In this document: positions 27,969-36,800 of the stretch, piece after piece
Position numbering within the stretch: position 1 is the first letter of the stretch
How the letters are laid out: the number at the start of each line of letters is the position of its first letter
From: Pseudomonas mandelii
GTDB lineage: Bacteria > Pseudomonadota > Gammaproteobacteria > Pseudomonadales > Pseudomonadaceae
Direction of reading: 5' to 3'
DNA: 64,000 nt
NCBI RefSeq assembly: GCF_900106065.1
Contig: NZ_LT629796.1
Location: 682,001-746,000 of the forward strand
Notes under the pieces: generated by a model
The model's input: the letters and a program-made list of their open reading frames with translations, nothing else
Databases searched by the model: none
Told to the model about the DNA's origin: nothing
Program-made: the position numbers and the translations under genes

Positions 27969-28099
27969 ATACCGGCGCCTGTAATTACAAAATGTTCGAA
28001 TGCAATGTGCCACTACCGTTTGCACTCTTTGTGTGACCTCTATACTCCAAGACATTCGCCAGGGTTCATGGTGTCGGCTGGATAAATACGAGGCGTCCG

Positions 28100-30310
28100 A
28101 TGGAGTGGCCAGCTTTATATTTCACGACTCAACTGCCTGAGACTGGCCAGGTCATCCTCAATTGCACCCATAACCCCTTTCTGGTGTTGCTGGCCTATGT
28201 GGTCGCCTGTGCGACCGGCTTCGCCACACTGGACATCACCGAGCGGATCGGCCACGCCGAGAAAGCGGCGTCCCAACGACTATGGCGCTGGGTTGGTGCC
28301 GGGTGTCTGGCGGGCGGTATCTGGGCCATGCACTTTGTCAGCATGCTGGCCTTCCAGGCCCCGATCGAAATCCATTATCAGTTACCCGTCACCCTGATCT
28401 CGTTGCTGTTTGCACTGACAGCTTCTTGGCTGGCGATGCATACCCTCAGCCATCCTCATCTGACTTTCTGGAAAACACTGCGGGCCGCGGTATGGATCGG
28501 CCTGGGTATCGCGACCATGCATTACGTGGGTATGGCCGCGATGCGCTCCTACGCGACGGCCTATTACAACCCTGCCCTGTTCGCGCTCTCTATCGTGATC
28601 GCAATTGGCGCCAGCCTGGCGGCCCTGTTGATTTCCCGTCACCTGTGCGAGGGCAGCGGCGTGGTTCATCAACTGCTCAAATACACCGCCAGCCTGGTGC
28701 TCGGAGCCGGCATCGTCAGCATGCATTTCACTGGCATGGCGGCGCTCAACCTGGTGCTTCCCATCGATAGCCCCCAGCCACTGCCCGACGACAACACCCA
28801 CCTGCAACTGGGGCTGACGGTGGCGGTAATGACCTTGCTGATCATCGGCAGCAGCATCAGCGCGGCATTGGCCGACAAGAAGCTGCAACACAAGGAATCC
28901 GACCTGAAGCGGGTCAACATCCTGCTCAGCCAACTGGATCAGGCGCGCTTGTCGCTGCAACAGGTGGCGCACTACGACGCGCTGACCAACCTGATCAACC
29001 GCCGCGGCTTCAATCAGATTTTCGCCGAAAAACTGCTCGAAAAGACCAACGAAGGCGGGATGCTTGCCGTGATGTTCCTCGACATCGACCACTTCAAGCG
29101 GATCAACGACAGCCTGGGCCATGACGCCGGCGATGAATTGCTCAAGGTCCTGGCCAGCCATATCAAGGATTCGGTACGCAGCCATGACGATGTGGTGGCG
29201 CGCTTCGGCGGGGACGAGTTCTGCATCCTCATCGGGCTGCATGACCTTGAAGAAGCCCGGAGCATGGCCCAACGCATCATGCTGAAGATGAAAGAGCCCG
29301 TCGAGCTGTCCGGCCGCAGCATGGTCATGACCACCAGCATCGGCATCAGCGTTTTTCCGCAAGATGGTATGACCTGCGAGGAGCTGCTGAAAAACGCCGA
29401 CCTGGCGCTTTACCAGTCCAAGGGCTGCGGGCGCAACGGGCTGCATTTTTTCAGTCCACACATGAAAAACCGTGCCACGCTGGAGCTGCAACTCGAAGAA
29501 GAACTGCGGTACGCCCTGCGCAACGACGCCGGTCTGATCCTTTATTACCAACCGATCTACGACCTGAAAAGCGGCCAGGTCACCAAACTCGAAGCGCTGA
29601 TTCGCTGGCAACACCCGGTTCACGGGTTGCTGGCACCGGATCGGTTCATTGCCATTGCCGAGGCCAACGGCCTGATCAACGAACTGGATAACTGGGTATT
29701 GCACAAGGCCTGTGAGGATCTTGGAGTGCTGTCTCGCCAGGGGCGCGAAGAACTCAAGATCGCCGTGAACTGCTCGCCGCTGAACCTCGCCCGGGAAGAG
29801 TTGGCCGATGAAATCGAAAACGCCCTGCGCATCGCCGGAGTGTCACCACAACGGCTGGAACTCGAAGTCACCGAAAACGCGCTGATGGGCAATCTCGCCA
29901 ACACCCTGGCGTTGTTGAAGCAGATCCGTTCTCTCGGCGTCTCGCTCTCGATCGACGACTTCGGCACGGGCTATTCATCCCTGGCCTACCTCAAGCGCCT
30001 GCCGCTGAACACACTGAAAATCGACCGCTCGTTCATTCAGGACATCCCCAAGGCCACCCAGGACATGGAAATCGTCCACGCCATTATCATCATGGCCCAC
30101 ACCCTGCATTTACAGGTCGTCAGCGAGGGCGTCGAAACGCCCGAGCAACATGACTTTCTCGAACGCCAGGGCTGCGACCTGGTTCAAGGCCACCTGCTCA
30201 GCCGCCCGGTACCGCTGGCCGAGCTGCCTGCGGTGCTGGCCGAAATCAATCAGCGCAAACATTCACGCAGTGTCAGTTCTCTGAGCCTGGCTACGGTACA
30301 ACTGCACTAA
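28100..30310 (+). CDS. MHYT-GGDEF-EAL cyclic-di-GMP signalling protein
   Basis: A 736-residue membrane protein. Residues 20-255 form the seven-helix MHYT sensor with motifs AMHFVSM (76), TMHYVGMAAM (139) and SMHFTGMAAL (207), a unit proposed to bind copper and sense gases. GGDEF is intact at 370-374. EAL is intact (KLEALIRW, 496-503) with later ELEVTENALM and IDDFGTGYSSL, so both synthesis and breakdown of c-di-GMP are possible. The allosteric I-site is not canonical: SHDD stands where RxxD should be. Architecture matches MucR/YkoW-type proteins. The last 48 bases overlap the 3' end of the convergent gene. Confidence 0.93.
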   Translation: MEWPALYFTTQLPETGQVILNCTHNPFLVLLAYVVACATGFATLDITERIGHAEKAASQRLWRWVGAGCLAGGIWAMHFVSMLAFQAPIEIHYQLPVTLISLLFALTASWLAMHTLSHPHLTFWKTLRAAVWIGLGIATMHYVGMAAMRSYATAYYNPALFALSIVIAIGASLAALLISRHLCEGSGVVHQLLKYTASLVLGAGIVSMHFTGMAALNLVLPIDSPQPLPDDNTHLQLGLTVAVMTLLIIGSSISAALADKKLQHKESDLKRVNILLSQLDQARLSLQQVAHYDALTNLINRRGFNQIFAEKLLEKTNEGGMLAVMFLDIDHFKRINDSLGHDAGDELLKVLASHIKDSVRSHDDVVARFGGDEFCILIGLHDLEEARSMAQRIMLKMKEPVELSGRSMVMTTSIGISVFPQDGMTCEELLKNADLALYQSKGCGRNGLHFFSPHMKNRATLELQLEEELRYALRNDAGLILYYQPIYDLKSGQVTKLEALIRWQHPVHGLLAPDRFIAIAEANGLINELDNWVLHKACEDLGVLSRQGREELKIAVNCSPLNLAREELADEIENALRIAGVSPQRLELEVTENALMGNLANTLALLKQIRSLGVSLSIDDFGTGYSSLAYLKRLPLNTLKIDRSFIQDIPKATQDMEIVHAIIIMAHTLHLQVVSEGVETPEQHDFLERQGCDLVQGHLLSRPVPLAELPAVLAEINQRKHSRSVSSLSLATVQLH

Positions 30311-31165
30311 CGTCGACGGATCCTTTTCCAAAAAGCCCTGCCCCCCATGCAGGCGCATCAGTTGTGCGGCCAATCCGCTGATCGGCGTGGCCGAGCCCTG
30401 TTCGCGGGAGAATTTCACCGCGGTGTCGAGGTCTTTGAGCAGCGTACGCACGTGCCACTTCACCGGTTCGAAACGACTCTCGGCCATCTGCGGGGCGAGG
30501 ATCTGCAGCGGTTTTGAATCAGCGAACCCTCCCGCCAGCGCCTCGGCGATCAGGCTGGCGTCAACCCCGGAGCGCTCGGCCAGTGCCACCACTTCAGCAA
30601 TCACCAGTGCATTGCAGGCAACGATCATCTGATTGCAGGCCTTGGTCACCTGCCCGGCGCCGACACCGCCCATGTGAGTCACCCGCTGACCGAGGTTCAA
30701 CAGCACCGGCTTGACTCGCTCAAGGTCTGCCGCTTCGCCGCCGACCATAATAGCCAGGCTACCGGCCTCGGCACCGACGACCCCGCCGGACACCGGAGCG
30801 TCCAACCAACGCATGCCGCATTGGTCGACAAGCGCCGATGCCATGTCCCGCGTCGCCGTCGGTTCCAGACTGGAAAAGTCCACCAGCAACTGACCGCTTT
30901 TCGCCCCCTCGGCAATGCCAGCCGGACCGAAAACCACCTCGCGCACCACCGCCGTGTCCGCCAGGCACAGCATCACAACTTCGGCGTGCCGAGCCAATTC
31001 GGCCGCTGTCGCCACTTGCCGGGCGCCGGCCTCGACCAACGCTGCGCACTTGGCCGGGTTGCGATTCCACACCGTCAGCGGATACCCCGCCGCCAACAGG
31101 CGGCGGCACATGGGCAAGCCCATCAGGCCGATTCCGGCAAAACTCAACGAAGGTAGCGTTGACAT
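30263..31165 (-). CDS. NAD(P)-dependent beta-hydroxyacid dehydrogenase (3-hydroxyisobutyrate dehydrogenase family)
   Basis: A 300-residue oxidoreductase. The Rossmann motif FAGIGLMGLPMCRRLLAAGY lies at the N terminus, the substrate loop reads LDAPVSGGVVGAEAGSL, and the catalytic lysine is in GAGQVTKACNQM. This is the 3-hydroxyisobutyrate / tartronate semialdehyde / glyoxylate reductase group; the exact substrate cannot be read. Two ATG codons are adjacent; the one at 31165 is better spaced from AGAAGG. The last 48 bases overlap the opposite-strand c-di-GMP gene. Confidence 0.9.
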   Translation of the reverse strand: MSTLPSLSFAGIGLMGLPMCRRLLAAGYPLTVWNRNPAKCAALVEAGARQVATAAELARHAEVVMLCLADTAVVREVVFGPAGIAEGAKSGQLLVDFSSLEPTATRDMASALVDQCGMRWLDAPVSGGVVGAEAGSLAIMVGGEAADLERVKPVLLNLGQRVTHMGGVGAGQVTKACNQMIVACNALVIAEVVALAERSGVDASLIAEALAGGFADSKPLQILAPQMAESRFEPVKWHVRTLLKDLDTAVKFSREQGSATPISGLAAQLMRLHGGQGFLEKDPSTLVQLYRSQAQRTDTA

Positions 31166-31366
31166 CATTTAGCCTTCTTTTTGATTAAAGATCGCAGAAT
31201 ATTGGCCGATTCATCATGACTAAGGAAAGGATTCCCCCGAGCGACGCTCAGGCTTAGTCCCTGACGCTTGGGCAAAATACGCGCTAAAAAAGTCGCGAGT
31301 TCCTATTCCGTGAAGGTTCGACGACACCGTGTCGCCGAGCTAACCAGCCCAGGTACATGGCGCCCA

Positions 31367-33562
31367 ATGACCTCTAAAAATAATCCGGCCACTACGGTTT
31401 CCGACCTGACACTGAGCCCCGCGGCGAACAGCCCCTCATCGTCGAAGCCATTGATCCCGTCACGTCCTCTGGCCAGTCAGCAATACCTGTATTTCACCGA
31501 AACCAACACCGACCGCATCCTCGATAACCTCGATGGCCTGCGCGACATGGTGTTCCCGCGCCCACCGCACCTGGAAGGCGACAACGAACAGCACAGCGAT
31601 CAGGAATTCCCGTCGGTGTGCCTGATCGGCCTGGGACGTTGCGGATCGAACATTGCGCTGGACGTCGCGGAGCTGGTGTACAACGCCCGCAAGTTCTACC
31701 TCAACGAATTCAACAACGAAGACCGCCTGTCGCCGGACAAACGTTACGCCGAAAAGGGTTACAGCCCGGCGCAGTGGATTCGCAACAACCTGCGCCTGGG
31801 GCCGAACAAGGCCACCAAACCGGTGTTCCTGGTCGAGCCGCTGGTGATGCTCGGCGACCTGGACAAAGACATCGCCGGTCGCATCCGTTTCTCGCGCAAG
31901 GGCGAAAAGAGTGGCTTCCTGCGCGACTACAGCAAAATGAAGATCATGGACTTGTCGGAAGTCCACGCCGGTGGCGCCGGTAACGCGCCGATCCTCGGTC
32001 AGTACCTGGCCAAGATCATCCTGAACAAGGACACCCAGCGTTTCTCCAGCCCGGACTGGAAAATGATTCACTCGTACCTGATCGACAGCTGCGGGATCAA
32101 GGCCAACCAGTCGCGCCTGTATTTCTCGATCTTCAGTGCCGGCGGCGGTACCGGTTCGGGCATGGCCTCGGAATTCGGCCTGGCCCAGCAACACTCGTAC
32201 ATGAACAAGACGTTCGACACCAAGCCGATGGATGAGCACGACGGCAAGAGCGGTCACTCCTTCGTCTTCGAGCCGATCTTCACCAGCGGCATCTGCGTGC
32301 TGCCGAACATTTCCGATCACCGCAGCGAAATGTCCGAGGCGCTGCACATCAACGCCGGTCGCCTGCTGTGCAAATACCTGTCGGAAGAGTGGGACTTCTC
32401 CTATAACTTCGCCAACGAAGACAGCAGCGAGGCCAGCGTCATGGGCCGGATCCGCCCATGGAACGCCATGATGCTGATCTCCAACGACATCATGCGGTAT
32501 GCCGAAGAAAGCGATGACGGCAACATTCAGAACATCGACGTCAACGCGATGGAAAAGCACGCCAACCAATACATCTCGCAGCAGATTTTCAACATTCTGA
32601 CGGCGCAGGCGGTCACGACTGACTACGACCAGAACTATTTCCGTCGCGCCGGCATCGACATCGGCGAAACCATTCGCCTCGACGCCAACGACCTGTTCAT
32701 GAGCCTGGCCGGCCCGGTGGCGATTGCCTACGCCGAGTCCGTGGTGCCGGAAACCCCGCCGCCGAGCAGCGACAAGTTCAAGGTGTTCGAGAAAGAGCCA
32801 CAGCGTCTGAACATCGACGACCTGTTCTTCCGTTCCATCGACCTGCCGCACTTCAACAAAGTGACCCAGGCGATCGAAGGCATCAGCCTGTTGCCGATCG
32901 AGTCCAAGCGCTATCGGGCCTCGCTGGAGCAGTACAAGAACTCCGGTTATGACGCGGCCGCGTTGCACGACCTGCACTTCTTCAAGAACTGCTCGTCGGT
33001 GGTGTCGATTGTCTCGCTGCCGAAAGACTACAAGCTGTCCTACATGGACTTGAACCGGTTGAAGACCCACCTCAACAGCCTGTTCCCCAACACTACGCTC
33101 AAGCGTTATGCCCTGGTGATCGGCGCTTCGGCCAACTTGTCGCTGACCACCCTGATCGCCAAGAGCCCGTGCCTGTCGGACGATTTCCTGACGCTGATCG
33201 TGGCCTTCATCAAGCGCTGCTTCGCGAAGAACCCGTACCGCTTCGACGACACCCTGGATAACTCGATCCTCGACTTCATCATCAATGAAGACTTCGACGA
33301 AGACCTGATCGACGATCTGCTGAACGAGTTCGAGAACCCGGCGAAGATCCTCGACACCAACTGGTACGCGATCAAACCGATGTACGAGAAGAAGTACCGC
33401 GAGCTGATCAACGACAAGGACAAATTCGTCTCGATCAACGACATTCGCCTGTCGCGCGACTGCGTGAAGAAGGCGATCAAGTACCTGCGTGAGATCTACC
33501 GTCACCGGATTGGCAAGACCAAGGTTATTTCGCTGAATAACCATACCGGTAAAACCTTCTAA
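31367..33562 (+). CDS. FtsZ/tubulin-superfamily-like protein
   Basis: A 731-residue soluble protein. Three elements of an FtsZ/tubulin GTPase are visible in order: a glycine loop CLIGLGRCGSNIALDVAEL (about 85-103), HAGGAGNAPILGQYLAK (about 200-216), resembling the GAGGNPxxG segment of FtsZ, and the tubulin signature FSAGGGTGSGMASEFG (about 256-271). The rest is unlike FtsZ: a Ser/Pro-rich N terminus of about 60 residues and a long C-terminal part with acidic stretches (DEDLIDDLL). The ATG at 31367 is preferred; the frame extends upstream only through a TTG. Codon use is strongly optimised, suggesting good expression. It is single, with no FtsA, MinC or partner gene nearby. It may belong to the bacterial FtsZ-like/Tubulin_2 group tied to membrane remodelling; function here is inference. 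Confidence 0.72.
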   Translation: MTSKNNPATTVSDLTLSPAANSPSSSKPLIPSRPLASQQYLYFTETNTDRILDNLDGLRDMVFPRPPHLEGDNEQHSDQEFPSVCLIGLGRCGSNIALDVAELVYNARKFYLNEFNNEDRLSPDKRYAEKGYSPAQWIRNNLRLGPNKATKPVFLVEPLVMLGDLDKDIAGRIRFSRKGEKSGFLRDYSKMKIMDLSEVHAGGAGNAPILGQYLAKIILNKDTQRFSSPDWKMIHSYLIDSCGIKANQSRLYFSIFSAGGGTGSGMASEFGLAQQHSYMNKTFDTKPMDEHDGKSGHSFVFEPIFTSGICVLPNISDHRSEMSEALHINAGRLLCKYLSEEWDFSYNFANEDSSEASVMGRIRPWNAMMLISNDIMRYAEESDDGNIQNIDVNAMEKHANQYISQQIFNILTAQAVTTDYDQNYFRRAGIDIGETIRLDANDLFMSLAGPVAIAYAESVVPETPPPSSDKFKVFEKEPQRLNIDDLFFRSIDLPHFNKVTQAIEGISLLPIESKRYRASLEQYKNSGYDAAALHDLHFFKNCSSVVSIVSLPKDYKLSYMDLNRLKTHLNSLFPNTTLKRYALVIGASANLSLTTLIAKSPCLSDDFLTLIVAFIKRCFAKNPYRFDDTLDNSILDFIINEDFDEDLIDDLLNEFENPAKILDTNWYAIKPMYEKKYRELINDKDKFVSINDIRLSRDCVKKAIKYLREIYRHRIGKTKVISLNNHTGKTF

Positions 33563-33578
33563 AACCGCGTCGCGCCCA

Positions 33579-33666
33579 ATCGCGAGCAGGCTCGCTCCCA
33601 CAGGGACCGCATTTCTTCTGAAGAAACGCGGTTAACTGTGGGAGCGAGCCTGCTCGCGATGGCGGC
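33579..33666. repeat. REP inverted pair
   Basis: CGCGAGCAGGCTCGCTCCCA and TGTGGGAGCGAGCCTGCTCG face each other just after the FtsZ-like gene; near-perfect copies of the main family. Confidence 0.92.
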
Positions 33667-33705
33667 ATCGGATTCACCGGAAAATCCAACATCCAGAAAC
33701 AATTA

Positions 33706-33723
33706 AGCAGCCCGAAGGCTGCT
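33706..33723 (-). terminator. UUCG-loop hairpin downstream of the DUF2288 gene
   Basis: On the minus strand AGCAGCC-TTCG-GGCTGCT forms a 7-bp stem with a stable UUCG tetraloop, followed by TAATTGTTT. It lies 137 bases past the minus-strand stop. Confidence 0.5.
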
Positions 33724-33860
33724 CAATAAACTGTTCCCGTTACGTTTACGTCACCCTCGCCAAGACCCTTCTGTGGCCTTTCTCTACGGCAACATGCCAT
33801 CACGCTACTCACCTACACACTTTTGGTCGCCCGCCAGGCGCACCAATAAAGTGCGGACAG

Positions 33861-34166
33861 TCAGCTCGTCGCCCTTTCCTGGATCAGAATCCACGGCGAA
33901 ACCACCACAGCCCACAGCTGCGGGTCGCGTTCAAAAAGATCCAGCGCCCGCGTTTCAGACAGCTTGGCGACCTTGTCGGCAGCCAGCCAGGCAGCCACTT
34001 TCTCGCCTTCATCCGTCGCAACAGCTTGGGCAGCAGCGATCAAATCCAGGCCGGGATCGACCCACAATAGGGCACCCTTGGCAAAGAAGGGCTCCAACTC
34101 TTTCCACGTAATAGATGCGGTTTCACCAAGCAGCTTGGCATAGAGGGTGCTAGGTTCTTCATTCAT
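33861..34166 (-). CDS. DUF2288 family protein
   Basis: A 101-residue soluble protein of the DUF2288 type. It begins MNEEPSTLYAKLLGETASIT, and the conserved WKELEPFFAKGALLWVDPGLD and DPQLWAVVVSPWILIQ segments are present. The ATG at 34166 is preferred to a GTG two codons upstream. Function unknown; it is transcribed away from the bra operon. Confidence 0.82.
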   Translation of the reverse strand: MNEEPSTLYAKLLGETASITWKELEPFFAKGALLWVDPGLDLIAAAQAVATDEGEKVAAWLAADKVAKLSETRALDLFERDPQLWAVVVSPWILIQERATS

Positions 34167-34401
34167 GGGCACTGTCCGGAAAAGAAATCGACGCGAATGA
34201 TAACGTCGGTGGTCTGGCAGAAAAACCCGGATGCAATTGAGTCACCGAAAGAAAAGAGCAGGAAAGCCAGGGAATGCTGCTGAATCAAGCAATTAGCCAG
34301 CTAACATCCCGCCGCTATTCTGTCTTTTTCTTTCAATTAAGCGACACCCTCAGGTTTTGCCCCCCGGCGCCAGCTTCCCAGGCTAACAATTGGCGCTCTA
34401 C

Positions 34402-34417
34402 ACTGTACCGGTACAGT
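34402..34417. promoter_or_regulatory. 16-bp perfect palindrome upstream of braC
   Basis: ACTGTACCGGTACAGT reads the same on both strands, 100 bases before the braC start, in a 350-base gap that otherwise holds the braC leader and a GATATC-GAA-GATATC repeat (34439-34453). It could be an operator; the binding protein is unknown. Confidence 0.45.
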
Positions 34418-34516
34418 TGTCGGGGGCATTTTCCGGAGGATATCGAAGATATCTGACCCGGTTCTGCTGCTACGGCGCCAGGACTATAAAAACTACAACA
34501 GTAAGAGTGGAGCACT

Positions 34517-35644
34517 ATGACTAAGGCTACTAAGCAGATTTCCAAACTGTTTGCCGCTATGGTTCTGGCCGGGGTTGCCAGCCATTCGTTCGCAGCTGAC
34601 ACCATCAAGATCGGCATCGCCGGCCCTAAAACCGGCCCTGTAGCCCAATACGGCGACATGCAGTTCAGTGGCGCCAAAATGGCCATCGAACAGATCAACG
34701 CCAAAGGCGGCGTAGACGGCAAGAAACTCGAAGCCGTTGAATACGATGACGCCTGTGATCCAAAACAAGCGGTAGCGGTCGCGAACAAAGTCGTCAACGA
34801 CGGAGTCAAGTTCGTAGTCGGTCACCTGTGCTCCAGCTCCACCCAACCGGCTTCGGACATTTACGAAGACGAAGGCGTGATCATGATCACCCCGGCTGCC
34901 ACCAGCCCGGACATCACCGCCCGTGGTTACAAAATGGTGTTCCGCACCATCGGTCTGGACAGCGCCCAAGGCCCTGCCGCCGGTAACTACATCGCCGACT
35001 TCGTAAAACCGAAGATCGTTGCTGTCCTGCACGACAAACAGCAATACGGTGAAGGCATCGCCACCGCCGTTAAACAAACCCTCGAGAAAAAAGGCACCAA
35101 GGTTGCCGTGTTCGAAGGCATCAACGCCGGCGACAAGGACTTCTCGTCGATCATCCAGAAACTCAAGCAAGCCAACGTCGACTTCGTTTACTACGGTGGC
35201 TACCACCCTGAGCTGGGTCTGATCCTGCGCCAGGCAGATGAAAAAGGCCTGAAAGCCAAGTTCATGGGTCCGGAAGGCGTGGGTAACGACTCGATCTCGC
35301 AGATCGCTCAGAAAGCTTCGGAAGGTCTGCTGGTGACGCTGCCGAAATCCTTCGACCAGGATCCGGCCAACATCGCCCTGGCTGATGCGTTCAAAGCGAA
35401 GAAAGAAGACCCGAGCGGTCCGTTCGTGTTCCCGGCCTACTCGGCTGTGGAAGTGATTGCCGAAGGCATCAAGGCCGCCAAGTCCGAAGACACTGCCAAA
35501 GTGGCTGCTGCCATCCACGCAGGCACCTTCAAGACGCCTACCGGCGACCTGAGCTTCGACGACAAGGGCGACCTGAAAGACTTCAAATTTGTGGTTTACG
35601 AGTGGCACTTCGGCAAACCAAAAACTGAAGCCAAGCCTCAGTAA
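34517..35644 (+). CDS. braC: Branched-chain amino acid ABC transporter, periplasmic binding protein
   Basis: A 375-residue Leu/Ile/Val-binding protein. A 26-residue signal peptide ends SHSFA before ADTIKIGIAGPKTG. The type I binding fold follows, with VGHLCSSSTQPASDIY and PAATSPDITARGYKMVFRTI as ligand-pocket segments of LivJ/BraC proteins. GGAG precedes the ATG. Codon use is highly biased, fitting an abundant protein. A strong hairpin after the stop separates it from braD, so it is probably made in excess over the membrane parts. Confidence 0.96.
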   Translation: MTKATKQISKLFAAMVLAGVASHSFAADTIKIGIAGPKTGPVAQYGDMQFSGAKMAIEQINAKGGVDGKKLEAVEYDDACDPKQAVAVANKVVNDGVKFVVGHLCSSSTQPASDIYEDEGVIMITPAATSPDITARGYKMVFRTIGLDSAQGPAAGNYIADFVKPKIVAVLHDKQQYGEGIATAVKQTLEKKGTKVAVFEGINAGDKDFSSIIQKLKQANVDFVYYGGYHPELGLILRQADEKGLKAKFMGPEGVGNDSISQIAQKASEGLLVTLPKSFDQDPANIALADAFKAKKEDPSGPFVFPAYSAVEVIAEGIKAAKSEDTAKVAAAIHAGTFKTPTGDLSFDDKGDLKDFKFVVYEWHFGKPKTEAKPQ

Positions 35645-35670
35645 GGCGTTGCCTGACTGACTGCCAATAA

Positions 35671-35700
35671 AGCCCACGGCGTGCCGTGGGCTTTGTTTTA
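35671..35700 (+). terminator. Attenuating terminator between braC and braD
   Basis: 9-bp stem AGCCCACGG / CCGTGGGCT with a four-base loop and a TTGTTTT tail, 27 bases after braC. Partial termination here would set the excess of binding protein over permease. The 176 bases beyond it to braD show no further element I recognise. Confidence 0.85.
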
Positions 35701-35876
35701 CGAATGTATTGGGCCGCGCTGGCGTGATCCGCCAGTCTCCCCACCTGAAAATCTCAAAACCGTCATCAGCGGTTCGCTGGCAAACCTCGCGTTCGAAGTG
35801 GATGCAGATCCACGGGGCTCGAGCGGGAAAATGACTCCACCAGTGAAATGCGTATCAGGTTTTTAGGAGCGCTGTA

Positions 35877-36800
35877 ATGCCTGACATCTATCACTTCCTC
35901 CAACAGCTGGTTAATGGCCTGACCATTGGCAGTACGTATGCCCTGATCGCCATCGGCTATACGATGGTTTACGGCATCATTGGAATGATCAACTTCGCCC
36001 ACGGCGAGGTGTACATGATCGGCTCCTACGTGGCGTTCATCGCCATCGCCGGGTTGGCCATGCTGGGACTCGACAGCGTTCCGCTGTTGATTACCGCTGC
36101 TTTCATCGCGACCATCGTCGTGACCAGTGCCTACGGTTACAGCATCGAACGCGTCGCCTACCGCCCTTTGCGCGGCAGCAACCGTCTGATCCCGCTGATT
36201 TCCGCCATCGGCATGTCGATCTTCCTGCAGAACACGGTTCTGTTGGCGCAAGACTCCAAGGACAAATCCATAGCCAACCTGATCCCCGGCAGCTTCACCT
36301 TCGGGCCAGGTGGCGCACATGAAGTGCTGATTTCCTACATGCAAATCGTGGTATTCGTGGTGACCTTCGTCGCCATGCTCGGCTTGACAATGTTCATCTC
36401 CCGCTCTCGTCTCGGACGTGCCTGCCGCGCCTGTGCCGAAGACATCAAGATGGCCAACTTGCTGGGCATCAATACCAACAACATCATCGCCCTGACCTTC
36501 GTCATCGGTGCCGCATTGGCGGCCATCGCGGCCGTCTTGTTGAGCATGCAATACGGTGTGATCAACCCGAACGCCGGGTTCCTCGTTGGACTCAAGGCGT
36601 TCACCGCAGCGGTACTGGGCGGTATCGGCAGCATCCCGGGAGCCATGCTCGGCGGGCTGGTATTAGGGGTGGCGGAAGCCTTTGGTGCCGATATCTTCGG
36701 CGACCAGTACAAGGACGTCGTGGCTTTCGGCTTGTTGGTTCTGGTTCTGTTGTTCCGGCCGACCGGCATCCTTGGCCGTCCGGAGGTTGAAAAAGTATGA
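35877..36800 (+). CDS. braD: Branched-chain amino acid ABC transporter permease
   Basis: A 307-residue LivH-type inner-membrane permease with about eight helices. It begins [20 protein letters not shown] and has the family [17 protein letters not shown] and [20 protein letters not shown] (the contact site for the ATPases). GGAGCG precedes the ATG. The stop overlaps the braE start by four bases. Confidence 0.96.
   Translation: MPDIYHFLQQLVNGLTIGSTYALIAIGYTMVYGIIGMINFAHGEVYMIGSYVAFIAIAGLAMLGLDSVPLLITAAFIATIVVTSAYGYSIERVAYRPLRGSNRLIPLISAIGMSIFLQNTVLLAQDSKDKSIANLIPGSFTFGPGGAHEVLISYMQIVVFVVTFVAMLGLTMFISRSRLGRACRACAEDIKMANLLGINTNNIIALTFVIGAALAAIAAVLLSMQYGVINPNAGFLVGLKAFTAAVLGGIGSIPGAMLGGLVLGVAEAFGADIFGDQYKDVVAFGLLVLVLLFRPTGILGRPEVEKV

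Noticed and set aside
31460..33601. 713-codon minus-strand frame opposite the FtsZ-like gene
   Set aside because: Val/Arg/Gln-rich shadow that runs into the REP pair; the plus-strand gene has recognisable GTPase motifs.
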